Positions 8,413-17,151 of a stretch of 49,180 bases of DNA are shown one piece after another. This stretch comes from an uncultured Collinsella sp. (GTDB lineage: Bacteria > Actinomycetota > Coriobacteriia > Coriobacteriales > Coriobacteriaceae): the NCBI GenBank assembly GCA_900540875.1, contig UQHT01000019.1, positions 1-49,180 of the forward strand, read 5' to 3'. The stretch's first letter is position 1. Every line of letters begins with the position of its first letter. The notes under the pieces are model-generated. The model was not told the origin of the DNA. It saw only the letters and a program-made list of their open reading frames with translations, and did no database searches. Made by a program: the position numbers and the translations under genes.

Positions 8413-8479
8413 AGTTGCGGTGGAATAGTTCCTGTTTGAGCCTTCAGAGGCCTTAAACAGGAACTATTCCACCGCAACT
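8413..8479. repeat. Long intergenic palindrome (25-bp perfect arms)
   Basis: Left arm 8413-8437 and right arm 8455-8479 are exact inverted copies (AGTTGCGGTGGAATAGTTCC... / ...GGAACTATTCCACCGCAACT) with a 17-base loop that adds a few more pairs. It lies between the MFS gene end and the GH13 start, both on the minus strand. There is no T-run after the stem on either strand, so it is not a standard terminator. I have an impression of similar elements in other Collinsella genomes, which I cannot verify here. Confidence 0.8.
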
Positions 8480-8494
8480 GATGAGGGAACATGA

Positions 8495-9691
8495 TTAGGC
8501 AACGAGCTTGGCGCGGCGTATGGCTGGGAACAGTACGGTGATGGCGAGGATGACGCCCACGACAGCGATCGTGCCGCCTGCGTAGCCGATCCAGGCGATG
8601 CCGGGGCCCGACACCACGGCGCCGCCGATCGCCGTACCGGTGCCGATCCCCAGGTTGAACAGGCCCGAGAAGATCGACATGGCGACGGCCGACGAATCCG
8701 CCGGCGTGTACTTGATGAGCTCGGCCTGGAACGCCACGTTAAAGGCCGTGGAGCAGCAGCCCCATAGCGCGCAAACAGCGAGAACGGCGACGAGCGACGG
8801 TGCAACCGGACCCATGAGCAGCAGAGCCACCGGCACGCCGGAGAGCGTAATCGCGAGAAACGGGAACCGGTGCCCATCGAACAGGCGGCCAAACAGCCAG
8901 CTTCCGAGCAGACCAGAGCAACCGAACGCCGTCAGCGTCATAGTGATGGCGCCCGCGTCGACGTGCGCGACCTGTGCCAGGAACGGCTCGATATAGCTGT
9001 AACCCGCATAATAGCCGGTCGCCATAAAGACCGTGACCGCATAAAGCGCGATGAGGAACGGGTTCTTGAGCAGCTCGGGAAGCTGTTTGAGCGTAAAGCG
9101 CTCACCCGCCGGCATGGCCGGGAACACCGCTGCCTGGTACACCACCGCGGCGGCAGAAAAGACCCCGACCACGGCAAACGTCATGCGCCAGCCCACGGCC
9201 AGGCCGATGGCGCGGCCGATCGGCAGGCCAAAGATCTGCGCGATGGACGAGCCCGTGGCGATCATGCTGATGGCGAGCGCCCCGTGACGGGTGTCGACCA
9301 GGCGCGAGGCCATAATCGAGGCGACTGACCAGAACACGGCGTGCGCGCAGGCGACCACCAGGCGCGCGCAGACCAGGATGGGATATGTCGGTGCCATAGC
9401 GGACAGGAACTGGCCCAAGGAGAACACGGCGAGCACGCCGAGCAGCATCCGCTTGAACTCAAAGCGCGAAGCAAACACCATAAGCGGCAGCGACAGCAGC
9501 ATGACGCCCCAGGCGTAGACCGAGATCATGATGCCGGCCTGGGCCTCGGTGAGCGAGAACGACGCGGCAATATCAGTCAGAAGGCCAATGGGCATGAACT
9601 CCGACGTGTTGAATACGAACGCGCAACAGGCGAGCCCGATAAGCGGGAGCCACTGCTTGAGTGAGATGCCATCTTGTCTTGCCTGACTCAT
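8495..9691 (-). CDS. MFS transporter, sugar-efflux (SotB/AraJ-like) type
   Basis: Twelve hydrophobic segments in about 398 residues, a proton-coupled exporter of the major facilitator superfamily in the cytoplasmic membrane. The N-terminal half has the pattern FNTSEFMPIGLL, SVYAWGVMLLSLPLM, a motif-A-like RFEFKRMLL and HAVFWSVAS, which closely follows the E. coli SotB family as I remember it. The frame could start at a TTG at 9706, but GGAG lies nine bases before the ATG at 9691, so I use the ATG. The gene stands alone. Whether it exports sugars, arabinose-like compounds or drugs is not decidable. Confidence 0.9.
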   Translation of the reverse strand: MSQARQDGISLKQWLPLIGLACCAFVFNTSEFMPIGLLTDIAASFSLTEAQAGIMISVYAWGVMLLSLPLMVFASRFEFKRMLLGVLAVFSLGQFLSAMAPTYPILVCARLVVACAHAVFWSVASIMASRLVDTRHGALAISMIATGSSIAQIFGLPIGRAIGLAVGWRMTFAVVGVFSAAAVVYQAAVFPAMPAGERFTLKQLPELLKNPFLIALYAVTVFMATGYYAGYSYIEPFLAQVAHVDAGAITMTLTAFGCSGLLGSWLFGRLFDGHRFPFLAITLSGVPVALLLMGPVAPSLVAVLAVCALWGCCSTAFNVAFQAELIKYTPADSSAVAMSIFSGLFNLGIGTGTAIGGAVVSGPGIAWIGYAGGTIAVVGVILAITVLFPAIRRAKLVA

Positions 9692-9737
9692 ATATAACGT
9701 CTCCAATCATTTTGAGCGGAGGCGATTATATAGCAAC

Positions 9738-9769
9738 GGCCCCGCATCCGTCAGTACAGATGCAGGGCC
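9738..9769. terminator. Hairpin between feoAB and the MFS gene
   Basis: Stem GGCCCCGCATC / GATGCAGGGCC (one mismatch) with a 10-base loop, downstream of feoAB. No T-run follows, so it is either a weak terminator or an RNA-stabilising hairpin. Confidence 0.5.
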
Positions 9770-9811
9770 GCAATCAACTCAATACACAGAGGTTGCGCCG
9801 TCAATAAATAG

Positions 9812-12172
9812 CTAAGCCAACCCCAGCAATATGCCCGCCGAATGCACGACAAACGCCACGATCCAGGCGACCGTCACCTGAAACGCGAATACAGCCACGG
9901 CATAGCGCGCGCCCAACTCGCTCTTAACGGCGCCGATTGCCGCTACGCAGGGCGGGTACAGCAGCGTAAAGACCAGGAACACGTAAGCGGTAAACGGCGA
10001 AAACATGGTTGACAGCACCGCGGGCGACGTTGCGCCCAAAAGCACCGTGAGGGTCGAAATGACGCTCTCCTTGGCGATAAGTCCGGTGACGAGCGCCGTC
10101 GAGGCGCGCCAGTCGCCGAAGCCGAGCGGCGCCAGCAGCGGAGCGATAATGCTGCCCAGACCGGCAAGCAGACTCTGCGACTGATCGGCGACCACATTAA
10201 AGCGGATGTCGAACGTCTGAAGGAACCAAATGACCACCGTAGCGGCAAAGATAATGGTGAAGGCCTTGGTGATGAAGTCCTTGGCCTTATCCCATGCCAG
10301 CATCACCGTCGTCTTGATGCTCGGCAGGCGGTAGTTGGGAAGCTCCATGATAAACGGCACCGGGTCGCCCTTAAATGCCGTGCGGTTGAGTACCAAAGCC
10401 GCGATGCAACCGACCGCAATGCCAATCAGATAGAGCGAGACCATGGCGGGAACCGTCGCCTGCGGGAAAAACGCCCCGCACAGCAGACCGTAGACCGGCA
10501 ACTTGGCCGAACAGCTCATGAACGGCGTGAGCATGACCGTCATCTTGCGGTCGTGCTCGGATGGGAGCGTACGGGTCGACATGATAGCCGGCACGGTGCA
10601 GCCAAAACCGACGAGCATAGGCACGAAGCTGCGGCCCGACAGGCCAAAGCGACGCAGCACTTTATCCATGACAAAGGCCACGCGCGCCATGTAGCCGGAG
10701 TCTTCCAGAATGGAGAGGAACAAAAAGAGCACGACGATAATCGGCAGGAAGGTCAGCACGCTGCCCACGCCCGTAAGCACGCCGTCGACAGCCAGCGAGC
10801 GCACCACGTCGTTGGTGCCGAACGCCTTGAGGCCCGCATCGGCCGAGGCGATGACGGCAGCGATGCCGTCCTCCATGAGTCCCTGCAACGCCGCGCCGAT
10901 CACGCCAAACGTCAGCCAAAAGACGAGGCCCATGATCACCAGGAACGCCGGAATGGCCGTGTAGCGACCCGTCAGGATGCGGTCGATCTTGACGGAGCGC
11001 ACGTGCTCGCGGCTCTCATGCGGCTTGACGACGCAGCGCCCGCACACGTCGCCGATAAAGCTAAAGCGCATATCGGCCAGCGCGGACAGGCGGTCGGTGC
11101 CGGCTTCGCCCTCCATCTGGGTAATGATGTGCTCGATAGCGTCGAGCTCATTGCGATCCAAGTGAAGCGCCTCGGTCACCAGCTCGTCGCCTTCAACCAG
11201 CTTGGTCGCCGCAAAACGCACCGGAATGTGCGCCGTCACGGCATGGTCCTCGATCAGGTTGGCAATGCCGTGGATGCAGCGATGCAGTGCACCGCCGTCC
11301 GAGCCATCGGGCGCACAGAAGTCCAGGCGACCGGGGCGCTCGCGGAACCGTGCCACGTGCAAGGCATGATCCACCAGCTCGCCGATACCCTCGTTGCGGG
11401 CAGCGCTAATGGGGACAACAGGCACGCCCAACAGGCTCTCGAGCAGGTTGACGTCCACGGCGCCGCCGTTGGCCGTCACCTCGTCCATCATGTTGAGCGC
11501 GATGACCATGGGGCGGTCGAGCTCCATAAGCTGCAGCGTCAGGTACAGGTTGCGTTCGATATTAGTAGCGTCGATGATGTCGATGATGGCGTCGGGGTTT
11601 TCGTCCAGGATAAATTGGCGACTGACGATCTCTTCGCCCGTGTACGGAGACAGCGAATAGATGCCGGGCAGGTCGGTAACGCTTGCCTCGGGATGGTTAC
11701 GGATGGTGCCGTCCTTGCGGTCGACCGTCACGCCGGGAAAGTTACCGACGTGCTGGTTGGAGCCCGTAAGCTGGTTGAACAGCGTGGTCTTACCGCAGTT
11801 TTGGTTGCCGGCGAGGGCAAAATGCAGCGGTGCGCCCTCGGGCACGGCCGTTTTTGCCGCACGGGGCGAATACGTCCCCTCGCCAAGTGCCGGGTGCTCC
11901 GTCATGCCGATTGCGGCGTTAGTGCGCGGACCCGTGTCTGTGTCGTGAACACCCACGAGCTCGATGCGAGCAGCATCGTCCTTGCGCAGCGTCAACTCGT
12001 AGCCACGCAGGCGAATCTCGAGCGGGTCGCCCATAGGAGCGTACTTCATCATGGTGACTTCGGTGCCCGGCGTTAGGCCCATGTCCAAAATATGCTGTCG
12101 GAGTGCCTGATCGTCCGATGCCACCGATGCGACAACGGCGTCCTTTCCAATCTCGAGTGTATCGAGCTTCAC
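9812..12172 (-). CDS. feoB: Ferrous iron transporter, FeoA-FeoB fusion
   Basis: Imports Fe2+ across the cytoplasmic membrane. The 786-residue protein joins a FeoA domain (about 1-75, with MGLTPGTEV) to a complete FeoB. The G domain has G1 GNQNCGKTT at about 122-130, FPGVTVDRK, G3 DLPG (167-170) and NMMDE. The membrane part has both Gate motifs with conserved cysteines (VGFGCTVPAIMSTRT and MSCSAKLPVYG). The start is GTG at 12172, seven bases after AAAGGA. A separate FeoA gene is usual; the covalent fusion is known in some anaerobes. I looked for an iron-regulator box upstream and found only an inconclusive CGGTTAACCG palindrome at 12195-12204. No FeoC is visible. Confidence 0.96.
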   Translation of the reverse strand: MKLDTLEIGKDAVVASVASDDQALRQHILDMGLTPGTEVTMMKYAPMGDPLEIRLRGYELTLRKDDAARIELVGVHDTDTGPRTNAAIGMTEHPALGEGTYSPRAAKTAVPEGAPLHFALAGNQNCGKTTLFNQLTGSNQHVGNFPGVTVDRKDGTIRNHPEASVTDLPGIYSLSPYTGEEIVSRQFILDENPDAIIDIIDATNIERNLYLTLQLMELDRPMVIALNMMDEVTANGGAVDVNLLESLLGVPVVPISAARNEGIGELVDHALHVARFRERPGRLDFCAPDGSDGGALHRCIHGIANLIEDHAVTAHIPVRFAATKLVEGDELVTEALHLDRNELDAIEHIITQMEGEAGTDRLSALADMRFSFIGDVCGRCVVKPHESREHVRSVKIDRILTGRYTAIPAFLVIMGLVFWLTFGVIGAALQGLMEDGIAAVIASADAGLKAFGTNDVVRSLAVDGVLTGVGSVLTFLPIIVVLFLFLSILEDSGYMARVAFVMDKVLRRFGLSGRSFVPMLVGFGCTVPAIMSTRTLPSEHDRKMTVMLTPFMSCSAKLPVYGLLCGAFFPQATVPAMVSLYLIGIAVGCIAALVLNRTAFKGDPVPFIMELPNYRLPSIKTTVMLAWDKAKDFITKAFTIIFAATVVIWFLQTFDIRFNVVADQSQSLLAGLGSIIAPLLAPLGFGDWRASTALVTGLIAKESVISTLTVLLGATSPAVLSTMFSPFTAYVFLVFTLLYPPCVAAIGAVKSELGARYAVAVFAFQVTVAWIVAFVVHSAGILLGLA

Positions 12173-12293
12173 GCGCTCATCCTTTCGTTAGACGCGGTTA
12201 ACCGTTTACCGGGGCTAACCAACTCGTAACGACAAATGATAGCGCTCTGAACTATTTTATAAAGTCAAATACCGATGTTTACCTGCGCAAACT

Positions 12294-12614
12294 TTATGCG
12301 GTGCGCCCCGAAAGCTCTTTGCGCATACCGCTCAGCGAGATCGAAATGGAACCCGACCGCGCGGTAGCAGTGAGTCGATCGCCCTCAACCGACCCCGTGC
12401 ATGTAAAGGGCGCCTTGCCCATCAAGACGTGGGAGATAGTACCCGAGAGCTCAAAGAAATCGCACTCAGCGCGGGCACCCGAGAGAGCGATATTGAGACC
12501 CCTGACGTTTAGTACTGCCCTGAGCGCGCCGTTCACCCCATGTGAAAACGTCACCTCGCCGCGTCTACTCCCCACCGGCGTCTGGGCCAAAACCACATAC
12601 GTACCCTCAAGCAT
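12294..12614 (-). CDS. Small beta-rich conserved hypothetical protein
   Basis: A 106-residue protein made of alternating short strands: EGTYVVLAQTPVGSRRGEVTF, a middle LNIALSGARAECDFFELSGT, then GSVEGDRLTATARSGSISI. This looks like a duplicated small beta-sandwich or half-barrel, a pattern I recall in uncharacterised Coriobacteriia proteins. It has no signal peptide or membrane span. I chose the minus strand because the ATG at 12614 has a clear AGGAGG ribosome site, while the overlapping plus-strand frame has none. The frame extends 12 codons further upstream but the ribosome site decides the start. Function unknown. Confidence 0.65.
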   Translation of the reverse strand: MLEGTYVVLAQTPVGSRRGEVTFSHGVNGALRAVLNVRGLNIALSGARAECDFFELSGTISHVLMGKAPFTCTGSVEGDRLTATARSGSISISLSGMRKELSGRTA

Positions 12615-12661
12615 GGCTCCTCCTCTAAGCAGACTTTTTGAAACGGGCAAGTAGTCTACTT

Positions 12662-13561
12662 TTACATATGGCGTTCCAGGAAGCGGAAGGCCAGGCGGAT
12701 CCAGGGACGGACGGAAACCTGCTTGTCCTCGTTGTCGACCGCGGTATTGGCGTTGCCGAGCGAAAGGCCGTGGCCACCCTGGTCAAAGACGTGCATCTCG
12801 CATGCGACGCCCTCCTCGGCCATGCGCTGCGCAAACGGATAGGCCTGCGCGATCGGCGCCGTCTTATCGTCGGACACGCCCCACACAAAGGTCGGGGGCA
12901 TCTGACGCGAAACGTGCGTGGTAGGGCAAATGTCGGCCAGGTGCTCATCGGTCGCCTCGCCGCCCGTCACCATCGACAGATAGTCGTTGAGCAAATCGCG
13001 CCCCGTCTTGCCACCCGTCTTGGGCACGCGCAGGTCGATGCGCGGGTCGCGCGTCTGCATATCGCGCACATAGGCAAGGTCGAGCAACGGATAGCCCAGC
13101 ACCACGGCGTCGGGACGAATATCCTCCGGACGAGCCCCGGCAAGGCCCGCGAAGGGTCCGGTCTTCCACTGCGTTGCCAACGAGGCGCAGATCATGCCGC
13201 CCGCCGAGAAACCCACGATGCACACGCGCTTGGGATCGACATGCCACTCGTCGGCGTTGGCGCGCACGGTAGCGACCATCTTGGCGAGGTCCGCCTGCGG
13301 GTGCGGAAAGCTCACGTCGCCCGTGGCGCTCGTCACATAGTTGAGCACAAAGGCCTGGTAGCCGCGGTCCAAAAACGCAAACGCCACCGGGTCCTGCTCG
13401 TGCGGAGCGATATGCGTAAACCCGCCTCCGCCGCAGATGATCACCGCGGGGCGGCGGCCATTGGGCTTGTCGGGCAGCGGCTCGGCACCCAGATACGTAA
13501 ACGTCGCCGGATAATCCTCGGTCGGCTCCTCGCCCCACAGCGCATGGTTCTCAATAATCAT
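12662..13561 (-). CDS. Alpha/beta hydrolase (esterase/acetyl-esterase-like)
   Basis: A 299-residue cytoplasmic hydrolase of the BD-FAE/acetyl-xylan-esterase-like type. Visible features: an oxyanion-region ICGGGGFTHIAPHE at about 42-55, nucleophile elbow GFSAGG with Ser119, an acidic residue in WGVSDDKTAP, and catalytic His in GGHGLSLG near the end. The ATG at 13561 has GGGAG five bases upstream. The reading frame stays open far upstream to 14410, but that part runs antisense through the PTS gene and is not coding. Likely substrates are small esters or deacetylation of carbohydrates, which is inference. Confidence 0.9.
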   Translation of the reverse strand: MIIENHALWGEEPTEDYPATFTYLGAEPLPDKPNGRRPAVIICGGGGFTHIAPHEQDPVAFAFLDRGYQAFVLNYVTSATGDVSFPHPQADLAKMVATVRANADEWHVDPKRVCIVGFSAGGMICASLATQWKTGPFAGLAGARPEDIRPDAVVLGYPLLDLAYVRDMQTRDPRIDLRVPKTGGKTGRDLLNDYLSMVTGGEATDEHLADICPTTHVSRQMPPTFVWGVSDDKTAPIAQAYPFAQRMAEEGVACEMHVFDQGGHGLSLGNANTAVDNEDKQVSVRPWIRLAFRFLERHM

Positions 13562-13807
13562 AGGTGCTCCCTCCGTGCGATTCGTGCGCACTCGTTTTTC
13601 GCACCTTAGCGTACCCCACTTGAGCCCGCGGCGCAGAAACACCCCCGCAATAAGTTGGCCTTCAACTGATATATCACAAAATCGCTGTTCAGAGGCATCG
13701 TTAAGCAGCGTAAAATAGGAGCGCTGACCATGCTGGGAAACACGTACGAAACGTTTCCGGCAAACCACACGCGTGCAACATGCACGCCTGATACGTTGGA
13801 GGCATCT

Positions 13808-14371
13808 ATGGGTCTGCTCGATTCGCTCAAGTCCACGTTCACTTCGTCGGGCGAGGCGTCCGTTCCGCCCGCAGCAAGCTTCGCCACCCGCGAAGGCGTC
13901 ATCTACGCTCCCGTCAACGGCGTGCTCGTCAATCTGAGTGAGGTTCCCGACGAGACCATCGCCTCGGGCATGCTCGGCCAGGGCTACGGCATCGAGCCCA
14001 TTACCGACACCATCTATGCGCCCGCCAACGGCCGCATCGGCGCCACCACCGTCACCAACCACTCCATCGGCATGATCACCGAGGACGGTCTTCGCGTGTT
14101 CATCCATGTTGGCCTGGGCACCGTGGAAATGAACGGCAAGGGTTTTGCCCGCTTTGTCGAGATGGGCGACACGGTCAAGGCCGGCCAGCCGCTCATCAGC
14201 TTCGATCGCGAGGCCATCAAGGCCGCCGGTCACGAGGACATCGTGACCGTCATCATCTCTGAGCTCGACCGCCTCAAGAGCATCGACCACGTCGGCGAGT
14301 CTGGCACGCTTATCGGCGGCAATCCGCTCGTCAAGCTTGGCGATCCGCTGCTGGTTGCCAAGACCAAGTAG
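13808..14371 (+). CDS. PTS glucose-type EIIA protein
   Basis: Phosphocarrier of the sugar phosphotransferase system, accepting phosphate from HPr and passing it to a membrane IIBC. The 187-residue soluble protein has the EIIA-Glc core: APVNGVLVNLSEVPD, GYGIEP, TNHSIGM with the supporting His85, and VFIHVGLGTVEMNGKGF with the phosphorylated His100. The frame could start at 13730, but GGAGG lies five bases before the ATG at 13808. It stands alone with its own terminator, divergent from the hydrolase gene, so its partner IIBC must be elsewhere. It may also act in carbon regulation, as EIIA-Glc does in other bacteria. Confidence 0.94.
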   Translation: MGLLDSLKSTFTSSGEASVPPAASFATREGVIYAPVNGVLVNLSEVPDETIASGMLGQGYGIEPITDTIYAPANGRIGATTVTNHSIGMITEDGLRVFIHVGLGTVEMNGKGFARFVEMGDTVKAGQPLISFDREAIKAAGHEDIVTVIISELDRLKSIDHVGESGTLIGGNPLVKLGDPLLVAKTK

Positions 14372-14408
14372 CCAGGCCCCGCGCCACACAGCCAAAAGGC
14401 ACCTCGTC

Positions 14409-14443
14409 AAGCGCCCGCGACCATTTGGCCGCGGGCGCTTTTC
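14409..14443 (+). terminator. Terminator of the PTS EIIA gene
   Basis: An 11-bp perfect stem (AAGCGCCCGCG / CGCGGGCGCTT) with a 10-base loop followed by TTCGTTT, 38 bases after the stop codon. Confidence 0.88.
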
Positions 14444-14497
14444 GTTTGAAAAACCATCCCGCCAATGCCTTATCTGTATAGCCCAAATGAGCCGAGC

Positions 14498-14506
14498 TGC
14501 TAGAAT
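14498..14506 (+). promoter_or_regulatory. Extended -10 promoter element for asnS
   Basis: TGCTAGAAT fits an extended -10 (TGN-TANAAT). Transcription would start near 14513, leaving the ATG at 14517 almost at the 5' end and favouring the GTG at 14553 as the real asnS start. Confidence 0.55.
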
Positions 14507-14552
14507 ATCGAACTGTATGGATAACTATCATTCAACCGTTATGGGAGGATAC

Positions 14553-15956
14553 GTGAACCGCACCAAAATCGCGCAGCTCTATGCCGATGCCGAGTCGCTC
14601 GGCGGCCAGACCGTCACCGTCGCCGGCTGGGTCAAGTCCGTCCGCGACATGAAGAACTTTGGCTTTGTCACGCTCAACGACGGCAGCTGCTTCCGCGACC
14701 TGCAGGTCGTCATGAACCGCGAGGCGCTCGACAACTACGACGAGATCGCCCATCAAAACGTCTCGGCCGCACTCATTTGCACCGGCACCGTCAAGCTGAC
14801 CCCCGATGCGCCCCAGCCTTTCGAGCTTTCTGCCACCTCCATCGAGGTCGAGGGCGTCAGCGCTCCGGATTACCCGCTGCAGAAGAAGCGCGCAACCGTC
14901 GAGTTCCTGCGCACCCAGCAGCACCTGCGCCCGCGCACCAACCTGTTCCGCGCCGTGTTCCGCATCCGTTCTGTCGCGGCTGCCGCCATCCACCGCTTCT
15001 TCCAGGAGCAGGGCTTTGTCTACGTCAACACCCCCATCATCACCACGAGTGACTGCGAGGGCGCCGGCGAAATGTTCCGCGTAACCACGCTCGACCCCAA
15101 AAATCCGCCCCTCACCGAGTCCGGCGAGGTCGACTGGAGCCAGGACTTCTTTGGCAAGCACGCGAGCCTTACTGTATCCGGCCAGCTCAATGCCGAGAAC
15201 TTTGCCATGGCCTTTGGCGACGTGTACACCTTTGGCCCCACCTTCCGCGCCGAAAACTCCAACACCACGCGCCACGCCGCCGAGTTTTGGATGATCGAGC
15301 CCGAGATGGCCTTTGCCGACCTTAACGACTACATGGATAACGCCGAGGCCATGCTCAAGTACGTCCTTAAGGACGTTATGGCCACCTGCCCCGACGAGCT
15401 CAACATGCTCAACAAGTTTGTGGACAAGGGCCTGATCGAGCGTTTGGACCACGTGGCAAACTCCGACTTTGCCCGCGTTACCTACACCGAGGCCGTCGAG
15501 ATCCTGGAGCAGGCAGTCGCTGCTGGCCACCAGTTTGATTACCCCGTCAGCTGGGGCATCGACCTGCAGACCGAGCACGAGCGCTTCCTGACCGAGGAGC
15601 ACTTTAAGCGACCGACCTTCGTAACCGACTACCCGGCCGAGATCAAGGCGTTCTACATGCGCATGAACGAGGACGGCAAGACCGTCGCCGCCGCCGACTG
15701 CCTGGTTCCCGGTATCGGCGAGATTATCGGCGGCTCCCAGCGCGAGGAGCGCCTGGATCTGCTCGAGGCCCGTATCAAGGACCTGGGCATGAATCCCGAG
15801 CAGTACAAGTACTACCTTGACCTGCGCCGCTACGGTTCCTGCAAGCACGCCGGCTACGGTCTGGGCTTCGAGCGCTTGGTCATGTATCTGACCGGCGTGG
15901 GCAACATCCGCGACGTCCTGCCGCACCCGCGCACCGTGGGCAACGCCGACTTCTAA
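14553..15956 (+). CDS. asnS: Asparagine--tRNA ligase
   Basis: Charges tRNA-Asn with asparagine in the cytoplasm. The 467-residue class II synthetase has the N-terminal OB fold (VTVAGWVKSVRDMKNFGFVTLNDG), motif 2 (FRAENSNTTRHAAEFWMIEPE region) and motif 3 (GYGLGFERLVMYLTG). The start is GTG at 14553 with GGGAGG four bases upstream; ATG codons at 14517 and 14541 are in frame but lie at or near the inferred transcription start or inside the ribosome site. Length is typical for AsnRS. No T-box is seen in the short leader. Confidence 0.96.
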   Translation: MNRTKIAQLYADAESLGGQTVTVAGWVKSVRDMKNFGFVTLNDGSCFRDLQVVMNREALDNYDEIAHQNVSAALICTGTVKLTPDAPQPFELSATSIEVEGVSAPDYPLQKKRATVEFLRTQQHLRPRTNLFRAVFRIRSVAAAAIHRFFQEQGFVYVNTPIITTSDCEGAGEMFRVTTLDPKNPPLTESGEVDWSQDFFGKHASLTVSGQLNAENFAMAFGDVYTFGPTFRAENSNTTRHAAEFWMIEPEMAFADLNDYMDNAEAMLKYVLKDVMATCPDELNMLNKFVDKGLIERLDHVANSDFARVTYTEAVEILEQAVAAGHQFDYPVSWGIDLQTEHERFLTEEHFKRPTFVTDYPAEIKAFYMRMNEDGKTVAAADCLVPGIGEIIGGSQREERLDLLEARIKDLGMNPEQYKYYLDLRRYGSCKHAGYGLGFERLVMYLTGVGNIRDVLPHPRTVGNADF

Positions 15957-15997
15957 TCGCCACAGCGCCACCAAACGCGTTCCAGCGCATCACGCCA

Positions 15998-16029
15998 GCG
16001 CCTCTCGGCAAGCCGAGGGGCGCTTTTTT
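15998..16029 (+). terminator. asnS terminator
   Basis: GC-rich stem (GCGCCTCTCGGC / GCCGAGGGGCGC, one wobble) with a two-base loop, followed by TTTTTT. Confidence 0.92.
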
Positions 16030-16205
16030 CAACAGCATCCGTCAAGCTTTTGGCAAGTTTTTGGTCAGTTGGGCAGGGCTGTTGAAAACTCGACCCGCCG
16101 CTTGCCGACGGCTACCGACCGCCCAGGGCGTCCTGCACCCCTGGGAAAGCCCCGCGTCCTAGGCTCCATACCGTCGCCACCCAAAACGGAAAGGACGTGG
16201 GCGCC

Positions 16206-16991
16206 ATGACCGAAACCGCTGTTGAAACTTACGAGACCACGACGAGGGGCGCCGCCTCGATGGCAGCCTATCGCGCCGTTCGCATCCTGCAACTATTAAG
16301 CGAAAACACCGGTGAGGACAAGGCCATGCTTTCCGATGAGTTGATCCGGCGCCTCGCCCATCCCGGCGACCCCGCCCGCATGCCCATCTCGGCGGCGCGG
16401 CGCAGCATCTACACCGCCATCTCCGCACTTCGCCATGCCGGATACGAAATTGAGTACAAGCGCGGCGTGGGGTATCGGCTCTTGACCCGTCCGCTCACCG
16501 ACGAAGAGATCATCCGACTCCACGGCATGGTCATGCGCAACCGCTCTACGCCCATCGCCATTCGAAAAAGCATGGCGCAGCACCTGGTCGCCATGGCGAG
16601 TGCCGACGTTCGCGGCTACCTCGATGCACCCGAGCCTGCTCCAAGCGCAGGCGGCAAATCCACCAAGGCCCCGCGCACGCCCGTCAAGCGCATCGATGCC
16701 TGCGAGCTCATCGAGCAGGCCATCGACCACGGAACCACGGTGAGTTTTGATATTTCGAGTGTCACGGCACGCGGAGAGGTCGAAGTGGCGCGGATGACAC
16801 TCCGGCCCTTTGCCATCAAGCAACGAGACGGCATCTCGTATTTGCTGGGAACGGTCTATGACGCGCGAGGCGCCGACGACACGCTGCGTACCGTTGAGAT
16901 CGGCCGCATGAGAAACGTCACCACACGTCTCCTTGACGGCAAGAAGCTCTTCGCCGTCCTGGACGAGGACGATGCCTCCTCCGCCGCATAA
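16206..16991 (+). CDS. HTH/WYL-type transcriptional regulator
   Basis: A 261-residue protein with an N-terminal winged-helix region (AAYRAVRILQLLSENTG, then SIYTAISALRHAGYEIEYKRGVGYRLL) and a C-terminal WYL-like domain (MTLRPFAIKQRDGISYLLGTVYDARG ending IGRMRNV). WYL domains bind nucleic acids or small ligands and are often coupled to HTH domains. A Ser/Ala/Pro-rich linker lies at about residues 140-160. The frame has a GTG at 16197, but AAAGGA lies one base before it and ten bases before the ATG at 16206, so I use the ATG. It precedes the ABC transporter operon and could regulate it; that is inference. Confidence 0.82.
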   Translation: MTETAVETYETTTRGAASMAAYRAVRILQLLSENTGEDKAMLSDELIRRLAHPGDPARMPISAARRSIYTAISALRHAGYEIEYKRGVGYRLLTRPLTDEEIIRLHGMVMRNRSTPIAIRKSMAQHLVAMASADVRGYLDAPEPAPSAGGKSTKAPRTPVKRIDACELIEQAIDHGTTVSFDISSVTARGEVEVARMTLRPFAIKQRDGISYLLGTVYDARGADDTLRTVEIGRMRNVTTRLLDGKKLFAVLDEDDASSAA

Positions 16992-17060
16992 GACCCTCCG
17001 CCGCCCATTCGACTACCCGTACCGCCCATCCGATTCTGTATTAAAAAACCCGCCAGGCTG

Positions 17061-17088
17061 TTGTAAAAATGGACATCAGCGCTACTAT
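17061..17088 (+). promoter_or_regulatory. Promoter of the ABC transporter operon, with hairpin at the transcript start
   Basis: TTGTAA at 17061-17066, 16-base spacer, TACTAT at 17083-17088. Immediately after it, CACTTGCACT (17094-17103) pairs with AGTGCAGTG (17111-17119), one bulge, at the expected 5' end of the mRNA. The repeat could also be a DNA operator. Confidence 0.55.
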
Positions 17089-17151
17089 AGTTCCACTTGC
17101 ACTTTGTCCCAGTGCAGTGTTTCCAGCCATTTTTATACTGGGGGTAATGAT

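Noticed and set aside
12195..12220. DtxR/IdeR or Fur box upstream of feoAB
   Set aside because: CGGTTAACCG and GCTAACC resemble half-sites but no full 19-bp box with correct spacing can be built.
12301..12654. 117-codon plus-strand frame opposite the small beta-rich protein
   Set aside because: No ribosome site, while the minus-strand gene has AGGAGG at the right distance.
13562..14410. N-terminal extension of the alpha/beta hydrolase frame
   Set aside because: It is antisense to the PTS EIIA gene, and the hydrolase has a good start and ribosome site at 13561.
14444..14552. T-box riboswitch before asnS
   Set aside because: The leader after the predicted start is only about 40 bases and lacks the T-box sequence and specifier stem.
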